A stretch of DNA of 64,000 nt from Diadema setosum (GCF_964275005.1 NC_092686.1:16527190-16591189); one strand, 5' to 3'. Counted from the stretch's first letter, positions 37,901-49,399 are shown. Notes: generated by a model not told the origin, from the sequence alone. Made by a program: numbers and translations.

Positions 37901-38100
37901 CTGAAAATAAGCATGAATAAACCAACAATGGCAAGATTGAGCTACATCACACGGTGTTCTCATGACGCTTCACTGAAGAACAATAATGTTCCTAGATCAT
38001 ATACCGCTGAATAACGCTTCAAGTGGAACATGTGTTTATTTTTTCGTTTGGTGGATGTTTGTCGTAATATTCAGTACAGCTTCGGGATTTTTGTAGTGAA

Positions 38101-38269
38101 CGGGGGAGGGGAGAATTCATCAAGCGCTTTGTCAGATTATTTTGTGACAAACTGCTTTAAGCTACCGAAACCCTTGCATATAATTGGCTGATAGTGAATT
38201 TGTCAGAAACAATAATGATGATAAACATGATCTGACAAAAACAGTAAAGCTTGATGAAATGCCCCCCAG
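38101..38269. mobile_element. Foldback element with TTCATCAAGC / GCTTGATGAAATGCCCCCC ends
   Basis: The inverted arms include TTGTCAGATTATTTTG and ATGATCTGACAAAA. The centre has TAATTGGCT (complement AGCCAATTA), a one-base variant of the motif shared with the other foldbacks. Its ends are related to those at 2,271 and 46,099. Confidence 0.72.
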
Positions 38270-38810
38270 GTACACCCCTTCTTTGTTGGTAAGTGCAAAC
38301 GTGACGTAAGCATTCTCCAAGTGATTTAGAGAGTCTTGCTCTATCGGTGCCTTCATGTACAAGGATATTTTACTTGTCGGCCCGTCTCTTGGAATTGGTT
38401 ACGTTACTGTAATCAATCAATGTTGCTTGAGTCATGTAATCATTGTCAATATCTCACCATAGGCCTGCATCGCACATCCAATGTTCTTCAACACTTTCTG
38501 TTTACACTTCCTACATTCTTCCGCATTCCATATTCCTACCAACAAAGAAGAAGAAGAAGAAGAAGAAGAAAAAAAAAACCACTGTCATAAGAAAATATGG
38601 TAACTAATGAAAGCAGTTAATTAAAGTCATTAATCAACATGAGTCAAATGCATCATAACGTACTACAACCATGACGGAAAATATCCATATACAGTTACAT
38701 AACAAAAACCAATCACATATCGTCAAATTAAAAGACAAACAAACAAACACACAAACAAATCTAACCGGCGAGGAAGCACACATGAGAGCAGAGTAAAAAC
38801 TAGAGCAACA

Positions 38811-38910
38811 GGCAAAAAAAAAAAAAGAAGAAAAGAAAGAAAGAAAGAAAGAGAAGGAGAGAGAGAGAGAGAGAGAGAGCGAGAAAGAGAAAGATTGGGG
38901 GGGGGGGGAG
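38811..38910. repeat. GA-rich simple repeat with G run
   Basis: GAAA and GA repeats followed by a run of about 13 G. Frames across it are artefacts. Confidence 0.9.
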
Positions 38911-39182
38911 AATTGGTTTGAAGGGAGTTCGAAGTGGTAGGTTGGCCTAGAGGGATCAAAGGGGTGAGCGGAGAATGAAATACATGTATGGTTGGGGCAC
39001 CACCTATCGACAGGGCACCTTCCCATCGACACCCTGCGTATCATGGCTGTTTGCGTATAGAACGAAAAAGTACGCGCGGGATTAAGTGTCATTAGCTATA
39101 AAAACAATAAAAACGAAGAAACGAAAATCAAACTCAAACAAACCAAGCTAAAAATTACACATCCGATCAGTAACGACGCATG

Positions 39183-39266
39183 GCTGTGAAATTCACGTGT
39201 ATTACCTATGGCCTGTGAAATTCACGTGTATTACCTATGCTGTGAAATTCACGTGTATACCTATGG
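39183..39266 (+). promoter_or_regulatory. Three tandem 28-bp repeats each with a CACGTG E-box
   Basis: CTGTGAAATTCACGTGTATT occurs three times with a 28-bp period; the third copy has a small internal change. CACGTG lies at 39,194, 39,223 and 39,250. The array ends about 140 bp upstream of the start codon of the 270-residue protein gene, so it may serve its promoter. USF/MYC-type binding is inferred from the motif only. Confidence 0.55.
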
Positions 39267-39403
39267 AGGAGAGGGGGTGCCGATCGCAAGGTTCCCTTTT
39301 TAGCTGCGCGAAGAAAACGGAACGCACGCACTAAAATTGCGCTATTTTAAAACGGAGATTCATAATCAACGAGACGGTCACGACATTCAAAACTGCAGTA
39401 TTT

Positions 39404-39417
39404 ATGGCATATTTGAG
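39404..39417 (+). CDS. Exon 1 (14 coding nt) of the 270-residue protein gene
   Basis: ATGGCATATTTGAG is followed by the excellent donor GTAAGAAT. The two spare bases AG complete a Ser codon with the first C of exon 2. Upstream are AT-rich TATTTTAA at about 39,343 and the E-box array. Confidence 0.5.
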
Positions 39418-42400
39418 GTAAGAATTAGGCGGATTTGTATTATATTTTTAGAATAAACAAGCTACAGATCCTTAGGGTGTCGATACGTGGTACCCCCAAC
39501 CCTACTCAGTAAGTGGGAGTTAACCCAAGAATGTGATTGAAGTACACTGTACAATGTACTACTGAGTAAGTACACGATCTTTTCGAAAGTGTGACGTCAC
39601 AATCATCTATGCGCGTGTCTATGCAGTGTGCAGAAATTCCTGAGTAAAGTAGGTCACAGTTCATCTTTTTCGAAAGCGTGACGTCACAATCTGTGCGCGT
39701 GGGTAGACAGTGTACAGGAGTGCCATGTATGAACAAGTAATTTTTTCTAAATGTTAGCCATCGATTTACGATACGATATCAATCTTACAAAGCCATTCAT
39801 CGTAATTCTGTACAATGCTATACCGAAATCGGTTTTACTTTATCGTCATTACTATTCGCAAATGTGCACTCTGGTTGAGGTGCGAGTCCTGGGGAGGGAG
39901 CAATATTACAGGGAACCAGTCCTACGGCAGCAGTGCAGACTGTAAAGTGGGACACAGGTCACGCTGCTTCGCGCGAATGACGTCATAATTTCCTGTGCGC
40001 ATAGTCATTGACAAGACGAAGCGCGTTGGCACAGGATCAAGATGCCACCGTGCTTATTACATTTCATCGCCTAGCAATGGACACATAAAACGGCAAAACT
40101 AACGCAAGAGCTACACACCACCAATAATAACAAGAAACAGAAAATGAAAAATGAATTTTCCTAGGCTTCCAGTTTTGGGCCTTACTACTCTCGCTTTTTT
40201 GCACCCAGTGGCAGATTACTTCGAAATTGGCTGGGGACAGGACAACTACGACATAAGCACTTCTGTTGAACAAGAGATGTGGTAAGGACAACACTGGTAA
40301 TTTGGTAAACTTCATATTGCTTCAGTTCCCGGCGTGATAAGCATTTATGCACGAGATTCCTATACGTAGACCATGTATAGAATGATCAGGTGAATAGTGA
40401 TTATCTTATGGAATAACTCAATACTGAGTAGGTTACCTATTTTGTCCCAATAGGAATATAAATTCTTTACAAATCCATTTCCGTGATATGCTATATAGCT
40501 TCTGCGTATTTATACATTTGCCTGTAACTGTTTTCTAATCATCGTGCACATATCTGCAGCCGGTGCTTTGCTATTTCGGTTATAGTGCATATACAGGTAG
40601 GCCTAAACGTAGGCCTATGCATGATGTCGAAACCATGCCGACATTCAGGAATTTCTTTGCATGTGCCGTGACAATTGCTATGATATTAAATATAAGTCAG
40701 GGCTTCTGCTAAATCTTTGTTTTAAATCCGTTCGGTCCTAAAGTAAAGCTCTTACTCTATCCCCCTCTTTAGTATTCAATTGACTAGTATATACAAAACG
40801 TTGCAGGCCTACATGGCGTAGGCGAACATACTGAGTAGTTAGTGTAATACATTAGATTTAGTGAATATTGGACGATTTTTGCTCATGCGGTTAAATTTGC
40901 CCATACATGTTGGTACTTACTACAGCATCTTTGATTTTCTGGGCTGTGACTTCACGTATTGGTCATACTGGGTATTTTGATGCTTTTCTATTTAGTGTTC
41001 TGCTTTGATGCAAATGAACTGTTTATTTTACCAATACTTGACATCTTGCGTGAGACGCAAAAAATGAACTGATAGTTACAATATTTAAACGTACTCACTC
41101 AAGCAGTTGTCCAGAAAGGGGCCCTTGGCTTTTAGCCCCCCCCCCTTCCCTTTCGGGGGGGGGGGGGGGGGGGAGGGAGGACGGAAGAGTGAATATATGG
41201 CATATCATACCTCCGATATGAACGTATTATGTACAGGGTATACGCACCATATAAGATACATAGGTCCCTACGCATACACGCATACCAACATAAATTCCAT
41301 TAATGCGAAAATGACTTTCTTTCTATAACCTCCTATCAGTATGAGCTCTTCTGGAGTATACGATGTAAAATGCAAAATAGATGTCCAACTGGGTGAAAGA
41401 AAGGCTTGGAAAGTGGGAAAATAAGTGGTATACTTTTGTTGTCACTAACAAGCGCCAACGTGTATCAGAACGGAGTGCTGTTTGGCCTTTGGGCAGCTGG
41501 GGTCGCTATCTCGGTGGGTCGTCTGCTAACTTACATCATCGTAGGGGATCGGGCACGAAAGGACGTCCAAACACAGGTACGAGTTGAAGGGACCAAGAAA
41601 ACACATGAACACACATAAATATAGATACATCAGTTTCAGATGTCGAAGGTTCTTTCAGCGTGAAGTCCTCATAGCCACACATAAAACCATGATTCCGGAT
41701 TGAAACCCGTAAAACCATGACAGTCACTTGAGTCCGGTAGAATGCCGAGACATTGGTACCATATTCCTCTCTTAAATCTCTGCAGTCTTTGCAATAATAA
41801 TGGTCTATAATTATGACAGCGCAGTACGGTATTTCCAACATTTCCCATCTAGCATCGAAATGTTAATTTCAGATATGAGGGTTAATCTTCCTTCCTCATC
41901 CGGCTATCGTTCCGCCTTGAGCTTATTTCGCCATTGTTTCTTAATGTTTGCTATATACCCATTCGAGGCTCAACACTTCAAAGATGAATGCTAATCAAGC
42001 GTATACTGCAGTATTTAACGTTTGTGCAGGCCTGTGCCAGATCTTTAAATTTCCTTCCAGAACTGTCATATTCCTAAAAGCTAAACCCCCCAAAAAACAA
42101 ACAAACAAACAAACAAACAAACAAACAAACAAACAAACAAACAAACAAACAAACACACAGGCTGAGCTATCTGTAAAGTGTTTTGGAACCGTTGGTGATA
42201 TCGTATTCATGGATACATAATAATGGTATGTCTTGTCTGCTGATATTGAAAAGAGTCATCTACAAAATGATTGGGGCCTAACACACTAATTTCTAAATGT
42301 CTGAAAATCTTGATAAAAAGGGGGCGGGCACAAAGTTAGCTTAAGTCGATTTGAAGGGAAAACATGGTCATGACGAAAATTAGATTTTGCACATCCTCAC

Positions 42401-45400
42401 ACGTAATTTTCGATGAGATCCTTAACTTACTCTTGATTTTTGTATTGGAATATAATTTTGCATTTCGTCTCAGAATAAAGAATTTTTGTCTGTCTTTTAC
42501 ATTTCAGACTGATGACATAGTCAAGGAGCAGAGTGAGGTGCCAGTGGAAATAGAGCACGGGGTGCAGGAAGAAGTAGAAAAGATACCGCTTGAAGAAGAC
42601 GATAAGGTTTGTAATACTCGAGTGTCGAGAGGGGGCTTGCGCCATAACGCGCGATTAAAAGATAACATATCTTGACAGATCTTAACGAGGAGTCTGTTGC
42701 TTCAATGTGCAATTACTCATAGTATGTCTCACATTGCAGTTATCCCAAAGGACTTAAACTAAACGAAATTCAACGAGGGAGATCTTGTCCATTAGTGTCC
42801 CGTCTTTTTGTTGTTGTTAGGAGGAGCACGGTTAGAATAACTGGGAACACTTCAATCACTCACATATTACGGATAGTGTATCATTAGACACTGACTGCCT
42901 GGACGCTGATATTGACGACATCATCAATAATGCCCAAGAGTTGTACCTCATCCCCTCCCCTAGTTCTTCTCCCTACTACTGCCGAACACATACATATATT
43001 AGATAAGAATTATCAGAAGAAATTCCAGTGAACTGCCTCCTGAAAATAATGGAAGCCAGGCCAATTTCCTCGGTACATGATCATGACAGCTGTCATGCCT
43101 GATCAAGTGTAAAACGAGATCCTCGTTTCCCCCCCCCCTCCAGAAATATGACACCTACATGCGTTATTTTCCCTGCGGTATGATATACTATACGATTGCG
43201 GTGAAATGTCTGTGAAATTAAGAACTGTTTGGAATATGTCTGTCATTGAAGTAATATACTTTGTATATTTTTGACAGAATGCACGAACAAAAAGGGAGCG
43301 GGGCATAATCGGCTCTGACAAATGTTTGGAGCATGATTTGTAACAACGTACATAAACATTATCTGCTTAATTTGTCATTCGCTTAATAGACTTCAGAATC
43401 AAACGCAGAGAAGGATAAATCAGAAGATGAATCAGTCGCCTCACGTCCGAATATTGTCGATGCACCAACAATGGACAAGGAAGAAGCAGAACAGCTCAAA
43501 TCCAAGAAGTCACTAGAGGTCAAGGCTGATCCTGAGAAAAGAGACGACGAGACTTTGATAGACGACAAAAGAATTTCCGTGTACAAACTTCCCGCCATTA
43601 AGAAACACCACTTTCTGGTAAGTGTTAATTAATCAAAAATGTCAGAATCAAACCATTGGTGGTGCTGACTGAGTATGACTTCGGTGGAGTTTGAAAAAAA
43701 AAATAACTCAACAGAGCCGAGAGACAGAATAAATCCATGAAGAATGGACATGATTCGGGAGAAAGTTTTCACAAAAGTATGATAATTAATGTGGTTGTGC
43801 AGAAAAAATAGCGAAGCATATCTATGAAAATGTAAAAAAGATTTAATAATCCCGTCAACAGTTATGAATTCTTAAAAAATTTGATTCATTTCATGTACCA
43901 TCCTCCGTATAGATGAGAGTTCATACAACAATTTGTGATTTCACAACCGAAAAAAAAAATATATATATAAAGACATGTTGAAAAAAGAAGAAGACGAAAA
44001 CAGAACTACATAAAATATGGTTTCCCAACATAAGGCCTCAAGAGAGCATTTGACCTAACTCTTCCAACCTATGGAGAATAAATCTCAGTGACAAATCTAG
44101 GGACCGTCTACTTTCCATTTCAAAAGAAAAAAAGAGAAGTTGAAAAATTCTTTCCCTGTTTTTTTTTTTTTTTTTCTTCCAACATTGTTCTGGAATGTAT
44201 AGAGTTTCCCTCTAATGAGGACGGCACATGGAAGTCATCTTATTTCAAATATCTTTTCTCATGAATTGATTGTCTGATTATGCTTTTAGTTTCACTGTGC
44301 ATGTCTGTTATCACTACACCAACAATGAAGTCTGAGGGGGAAAATATCTCTTTAAAGTTTCACTTTCTGCGATGCTGATCTATTCCTTCTTGTCTAGCTA
44401 CGCGTGTAGCAATTCTAAAGTTTAGATTTCTGATCAAATTTCACCGATTTATGAAACTTGCATTGTCTGCACCCTTCGGCGGTCATGTACGCCACGTCAC
44501 ATGGACGGTGTCATATCTGTTATCTCACGTCGGCAAGCTTAATGGCCTCCATTGTTCAATACGAAAAGTGAAAATAGGTTATGGACAAAGTGTGTTTTTC
44601 ATCTCAAATGATCATCTGCGGTCAATTTGCAGAACGGTATGCACGGAGTTTTATCTCTCGTATAAAATGATTCTAAAACAATGACTCTGATTTTAAGGGG
44701 AACCGTCTGTCAAATGCATTTGATCATTATACCCGTCTTTCTTGGGTTGAAGTAAATAATGCTCTGGAGCAAGGGCATGGATAACAGTCAGCAGGCCTAC
44801 ATAGTACATTTACAGTAAGAGTGTGTATTATCTTACTATGTCCACTGAAATTTCGTCAAATCGTAGCCATCGTGTGAATAGAGTGATGTGGAACCTGTAT
44901 ATACAAAACAGTACTGGCTTTGAGTTTTTTTCTCGGATTATCGTGTCGTGTCACGGAACTTGACGCACTCGTTTGAATTTACCTTCTACACGTGATTGTC
45001 ATCATGTTAGCATAACATAAAATCCACTTGTTTATATTTTGGTGTTTGGCTTTGCGTTTTTAGTTTTGTCCTTTCCACATACAAAAAAACAACAACAAAA
45101 CAAAAACAAAACATATACAATAAGAACGACATTTACAATGTATGCAATACAGAAGTGTAAGGGACCAAATAACGTACAAAAAGCCGCTGTAAAAGGCCCA
45201 TATAAAAATATACAATTCCCTGCGAGAGTATCGATTCGGAAAATATTTAATACATCTCTTTGAGTAAGAAAAAGAAGAGATGGGGTCAAAATAAAGATGT
45301 TGACGTCATTGATATCAGCATACACCAAAGCGAAAAAGTTAGAAGGGGCAGGGGCAGCTTCATCATGTCAGCGTGAGCATTGTACCAATTTGTACCACAA

Positions 45401-47657
45401 AGGACAATTACATGTATTGTAATTTGTATGCATGGTGTATTTCTTTCCTGACACAGTTCCATTTTACTTCATTTATTGTTTCTGCATGGCACAATAAAAT
45501 CAACAAATCACTTTCGAAAAAACATACACATTGATTCATTATCAATCATGGCTACGCGAGTTGAAGGCAGAATGCATGAGTAATACATTGGTGATTATAA
45601 TCATTTCAGGTGCGACAGGATGGGATGCGGGTCCTCCGACAAGCCGTGCAAGGCGACTTCAGTCTAGAGAAAATCTCTCTCGAAGGCATCCGAAACTTCC
45701 TCTTTATCGTCGCTAAAGGTACGACACATGTCCGCATATAACCCCCTGCGTGTCATACTCAGGGGCGGATCCAGGAATTCTGTAAAGGGGGGGGGGGGGG
45801 CGCAACTAATATTTCTGCTGCCACTTCCGGGTTTCATTTCATTTTTTCATTTTTATTTGTTTTGTTTTTAACGAAAAATAAAGGGGGGGGGGGGCGTGCG
45901 CCGGTAGCGCCCCCCTCTGGATCCGCCACTGATACTACATGTATACCTGCCCCGATACCTGCTCATAGGTTGGGTGTGAGATTTGTTTGGCACAGAAAGG
46001 GTTTAAAACAATATGTCACACAACAAATACTACAGTCCTCTTCTCCGTTGAGACTTTGTGGGTGCATCGAGATAAAACGGGAAAATGGCTTCTTTAACAG
46101 GGGGTGGGCATTTCATCAAGTGTTTTGTATAGAGATTATCACTGACAAATTTGCTCTCAGCCAATCAGAAGCACGGATTTCCTTAACAGTAGTCAGTGAT
46201 TGACAAGTTTCATGAAACGCTGCCAAGATTGTGGGTCCAAGTCTTTGGATGCCCGCTAATCACAATTCCCCTCTTCATCTCGTCGTAGAACAGCCACATG
46301 GCAATAATATCGTAAAGACAATAGCATGGACTCTGAGGAAACATTGCTTGTACTGAAGAGGCTACGCTGGGTAAGAAAAGCCGACAACACGGAAATGATG
46401 GAAATTTGGAGTTTCCGTTTCCTCTCATCTCGGCCTCTCAGTAATCTCCCATTGCAAGACTTAAAGGGAAGATAAACCCCAAGAACAATGTGGATTGAAT
46501 GAAAGCAGCAACATTAGTAGAACACATCAGTGAAAGTTTCAGGAAAATCGGACAATCGATGCAAAAGTTATGAATTTTTAAAGTTTTGGTGTTGGAACCG
46601 CTGGATGAGGAGACTACTAGAGGTTATGACGTATGAGTGGACTACAATATCAAGAAAATATAAAGAAAATACTACAAAAATCCATTTTTCATGAAAATTA
46701 CAAATTCCATCAACTTGATATTGACATATGTTAAGGGTAGCAATTATTCCCCCTGCTTTCTGAAAGCGGTTGGTCCACTGCTCTTTCATAATTCTAGAAA
46801 AGTGAATTTTTGTTGAATATCCTTTATATTTTCTTTGTATTGTTGTCCACTCATACGTCATATCCTGTAGTAGTCTCCTCATCCAGCGGTTCCAACACCA
46901 AAACTTTAAAAATTCATAACTTTTGCATCGATTGTCCGATTTTTCTCAAACTTTCACTGATGTGTTCTACTAATGTTGCTGCTTCACTCAATCCACATTG
47001 CTCTTTGGGTTTACCTTCCCTTTAAGCGGCACCCAAGCACACCGTGTGACATGTCTTCCATCAAAATTTATGCATGGCTAACCAAGAAGGCGCTTTCGAA
47101 TCGATCATTAATCTCAATGCGGGCAGTAATTCACAAGCGAGACTCAAATATCAGATAGGCCTACTTGTAAAATCTTTATAACAGCAAACATTTTCATCCA
47201 TGAGGATTCTGCCTCATAACAGCAGAGAACTGTGTACACGTACTTAAGTGTACACAGGGAAACAGTTAATGATTTCCGAAATCAGTCAACGTTTGGGATG
47301 TGAATGTATAGAGGAGGGTAGATATTATAACGTGTAAAGAGTCTTCTTTTTGTTAATCGGGATCAAATGAGGCATGCATTACAACATATGCCTTTCTACT
47401 TGCACATGCTCACATCAGGTTCTCCCTCCCAGCTGGGCGAGCTGGAAGCGAAGATCAAGGCAGACTACCGCTGGCTGACCCCCGTCAGGACACCATCCAG
47501 GAAGCTGACAGGAAATCTACCAATCCAGGGTCCCCAGGTCACTACACTCCACGAAGCCACCCGCGTCCCGGCCAGACCCCTTATGAGGAGAGCTCAAACG
47601 CCTGGCCTCACGCCTGGCCACATCTACAAAACTCCCAATCCAAACCCTCCCAATTAG
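39404..47657 (+). CDS. Single-pass membrane protein of unknown function (6 exons)
   Basis: Exons 39,404-39,417, 41,453-41,576, 42,508-42,606, 43,390-43,617, 45,610-45,718 and 47,419-47,657 join in phase to 813 nt: 270 residues and a stop. The start MAYLSANVYQNG leads into one hydrophobic helix (about residues 11-33, VLFGLWAAGVAISVGRLL) followed by basic GDRARK, so an N-out or tail-in anchor is plausible. Residues about 47-130 are highly acidic and probably disordered. Residues about 145-215 look folded, with VRQDGMRVLRQAVQGDFSL and IKADYRWLTPVRTPSRK. The C-terminus is proline-rich (GLTPGHIYKTPNPNPPN). I do not recognise the family. Exons 2-6 have strong splice sites; the 14-nt first coding exon is the least certain part. 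It converges on XPC. Confidence 0.68.
39592..39985 (+). promoter_or_regulatory. Three palindromic CRE (TGACGTCA) sites paired with TGCGC
   Basis: TGACGTCA occurs at 39,592-39,599, 39,679-39,686 and 39,978-39,985. Each is followed 5-10 bp later by TGCGCGTG or TGCGCATA, an NRF1-like half-site. The first two lie in related units sharing CTTTTTCGAAAGCGTGACG-like flanks. They sit 175-570 bp inside intron 1, close to the promoter. CREB/ATF and NRF1 binding is inferred from motifs. Confidence 0.5.
41137..41176. repeat. C run and G run forming a hairpin
   Basis: About 10 C, then TTCCCTTTC, then about 20 G. Self-complementary and G-quadruplex-prone. Confidence 0.85.
41453..41576 (+). CDS. Exon 2 of the 270-residue protein gene
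   Basis: The acceptor CTTTTGTTGTCACTAACAAG precedes codons for ANVYQNGVLFGLWAAGV and the rest of the membrane helix. It ends DVQTQ before GTACGAG. It starts in phase 2 and ends in phase 0. Confidence 0.7.
42096..42152. repeat. (AAAC)n microsatellite
   Basis: About 14 ACAA/AAAC units, in intron 2 of the 270-residue protein gene. Confidence 0.96.
42508..42606 (+). CDS. Exon 3 of the 270-residue protein gene
   Basis: The acceptor is GTCTTTTACATTTCAG. The exon carries 33 acidic codons, TDDIVKEQSEVPVEIEHG through EEDDK, with donor GTTTGT. Both ends are phase 0. Confidence 0.7.
43390..43617 (+). CDS. Exon 4 of the 270-residue protein gene
   Basis: Seventy-six charged codons from TSESNAEKDKSEDES to IKKHHFL, with donor GTAAGTG. 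The acceptor GTCATTCGCTTAATAG is adequate. Phase 0 at both ends. The composition is Glu/Lys/Asp/Ser-rich, suggesting a disordered linker. Confidence 0.7.
43838..44365 (+). mobile_element. Probable decayed relative of MITE family A
   Basis: GTCAACAGTTATGAATTCTTAAA near the left and ATGAATTGATTGTCTGATTATG near the right resemble family A arm segments in the correct order. A poly-A/T-rich middle also fits. The ends are not recognisable. Confidence 0.35.
45610..45718 (+). CDS. Exon 5 of the 270-residue protein gene
   Basis: The acceptor AATCATTTCAG precedes VRQDGMRVLRQAVQGDFSL and KISLEGIRNFLFIVAK; the donor is GTACGAC. It ends in phase 1. Likely part of a folded C-terminal domain. Confidence 0.72.
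45760..45931. mobile_element. MITE with CAGGGGCGGATCCAG ends and 5-bp duplication
   Basis: CAGGGGCGGATCCAGGAATTC at the left and CTCTGGATCCGCCACTG at the right are inverted. ATACT directly flanks both sides (45,755-45,759 and 45,932-45,936). The inside holds two G runs and is non-coding. It lies in intron 5 of the 270-residue protein gene. Confidence 0.8.
46099..46223. mobile_element. Foldback element with GGGCATTTCATCAAG ends
   Basis: The arms are GGGCATTTCATCAAG and CAAGTTTCATGAAACGCTGCC, with ATCACTGACAAATTTG and AGTCAGTGATTGACAAG inside. The centre has AGCCAATCAG at 46,159-46,168. Confidence 0.72.
46461..47025 (+). mobile_element. MITE family A, copy 5
   Basis: TTAA-AGGGAAGATAAACCCCAAG opens and CTTTGGGTTTACCTTCCC-TTTAA closes, with TTAA on both sides. 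The inner arms pair GGACAATCGATGCAAAAGTT with AACTTTTGCATCGATTGTCC exactly. Same subfamily as the copy at 19,156. It lies in intron 5 of the 270-residue protein gene. Confidence 0.9.
47419..47657 (+). CDS. Exon 6 (terminal) of the 270-residue protein gene
   Basis: The acceptor CATGCTCACATCAG precedes GSPSQLGELEAKIKADYRW and continues to a proline-rich tail ending NPNPPN and TAG. It is notably GC-richer than its surroundings, as expected for coding sequence here. Confidence 0.75.
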
Positions 47658-48380
47658 ATTTCAGCACAACTTTCACTATTTCCATCATATTCATCACACA
47701 CAAACATTTTTTTTTTTGTTAAAGCCACTCACAAACCAGTGTTGAATTGGCAAGAAAAAAAAAGGGGGGGGGGGGTAGGGGACAACTGACTACATAATGG
47801 AGTAGACTTTCACTCCAGCTGGTACTGCAGTATTAAATAACAGTAGCTGCAGACTGTAGACATATGATAAGGTATATGAAAATTGAAAGGATTATTCTTT
47901 TCTTCTTTTTTTTGTTTTGTTAAAATGCTCATCATGCTTCAATTTTCAAAGGACTTCTTTGGCTGCAGATGTGATTCTCAGACAGGCTCTACTTCCTTAT
48001 TGACCTGAAAACACTTGAGGATTCTAAAGATAACTCTGTGGGAGGTTTTCAATACTTGGATGATATTTCACACACATTGGTTTTGATAGCAGGGCTACAA
48101 TTGTCAAGGATGTGTTTACCCTGTACATCTCACACCAATCATTTCTGTCATACAAGCATAATACGTCTTCGGTGAAGAAACACGATGAACATTGCACATG
48201 TCGACACACTCATAAGACTCGCATCATTCTGAACATCAACAGGAAATGAACGCTCGACTCTGATCCAGAGTTATTCATCTTATAAAATGTATTCTTAAAG
48301 AAACTAAAAATCAGCCCGGCAATCCAAGTCATAACACTTTTCGTCTTTCAGTCTTTTTTTATCATAATGATGTTTTGCAA

Positions 48381-48386
48381 AATAAA
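48381..48386 (+). promoter_or_regulatory. AATAAA polyadenylation signal candidate
   Basis: It lies 724 nt beyond the stop of the 270-residue protein gene and before the MITE at 48,625. Confidence 0.4.
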
Positions 48387-48624
48387 TCATCGACTAGAAC
48401 AAACCTCTACTCGTGTGCTGAGAAACCACTGTATGTACCATGTATTATAAAATATGCATAATGATGCATGCAATGATGGTAGCAGAAATGAAAAGCAGGA
48501 AAAGGTACAGGTGTACTCACATGTTGCTGAACTGGGAAGAGTTCACTTTGGCAGACTCCTGTCAAATATCGGTAAGTGATTGATTACCTGCTTGTCATCA
48601 GTATGCGCTCTCACATTTCTTAGC

Positions 48625-49016
48625 TTAAAGGGACTGTACAGTACTGGTAGAGGTGAAGATTCACGTTTTGAACATTCCTAAGTGAGATAATGAGAAACCT
48701 CTTATGAAATATGAAAGAACATGTAATTTTAAGAAGGATTCAACGTTTATTTGATGAAAATTGGTTTTCAAATGGCCGAGATATCCAAAAAAGTGATAAT
48801 AGTAAAAGGCGACAGGCCACGCCTTCTTATAGGATCTCTTTGTTTCACCTTGTTTTTGGATATCTCAGCCATTTCAAAACCGATTTTCATCTAATACATT
48901 TTTGATACCCCTTAGAATTGCATGCTCTTTGACATCTCATAGAGTGGTTTGTGAATATCTTGTAAAATGTTAAAAGCTAAATCCTCACCTCGACCAGGAC
49001 TGTACACACCCTTTAA
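48625..49016 (+). mobile_element. MITE family B, copy 1
   Basis: TTAA-AGGGACTGTACAGTACTGG opens and CCAGGACTGTACACACCC-TTTAA closes. The arms pair through GATGAAAATTGGTTTTCAAATG and CATTTCAAAACCGATTTTCATC. It has TTAA flanks and no coding capacity. Lies between the two convergent genes. Confidence 0.88.
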
Positions 49017-49235
49017 CTCTCTGTACCGAGGATGATTACTTGCAATTACAAATATGTACTTGTAATTAAATCATCAACTGAAACATGACTTTGTCATGCC
49101 AATCAGACATGACGGAGAGCAAACATTAATTATCATATGCAGGCTCTTAGTTTATCCAGAACATACTGTAGTTTGCCTTAATTTAATATCGAGATTAGTC
49201 TCACAATCAATGCTGACTTACTGCAGTACTGGGTC

Positions 49236-49399
49236 CAGGGCCCCATTTCATAAAAGATGCTAGGATAGCAACTCTTGCTGGAATGGCAACTTCCAATAGC
49301 AACAGCCAATCAGGAAGCTGGATTATTGTCGTTACCATGACAATTGCCATCCCAGCAAGAGTTGCTATCATATCAAATTTTTATGAAATGTGGCCCAGG
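49236..49399. mobile_element. Foldback element, TTGCTGGAATGGCAA family, copy 2
   Basis: The outer arms CCCATTTCATAAAAGATGC and ATTTTTATGAAATGTGGCCC enclose inner arms shared with 7,838-7,953. The centre has AGCCAATCAG at 49,304-49,313. This copy keeps the outer arms that copy 1 lacks. Confidence 0.83.

Larger units (their letters stand above)
33590..39182 (+). other. 3' flank of the first gene and intergenic DNA
   Basis: The first AATAAA after the stop is at 34,990, so up to 1.4 kb may be 3' untranslated sequence. GA and CA runs and the foldback at 38.1 kb are the only other recognisable items. No exon was found. Confidence 0.5.

Noticed and set aside
46461-47025. Open frames of 60-104 codons inside MITE A copies, also at 10,126-10,667 and 19,156-19,724
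   Set aside because: The same frames recur in different copies because the elements are homologous; the peptides show no protein-family features and are interrupted differently in each copy.
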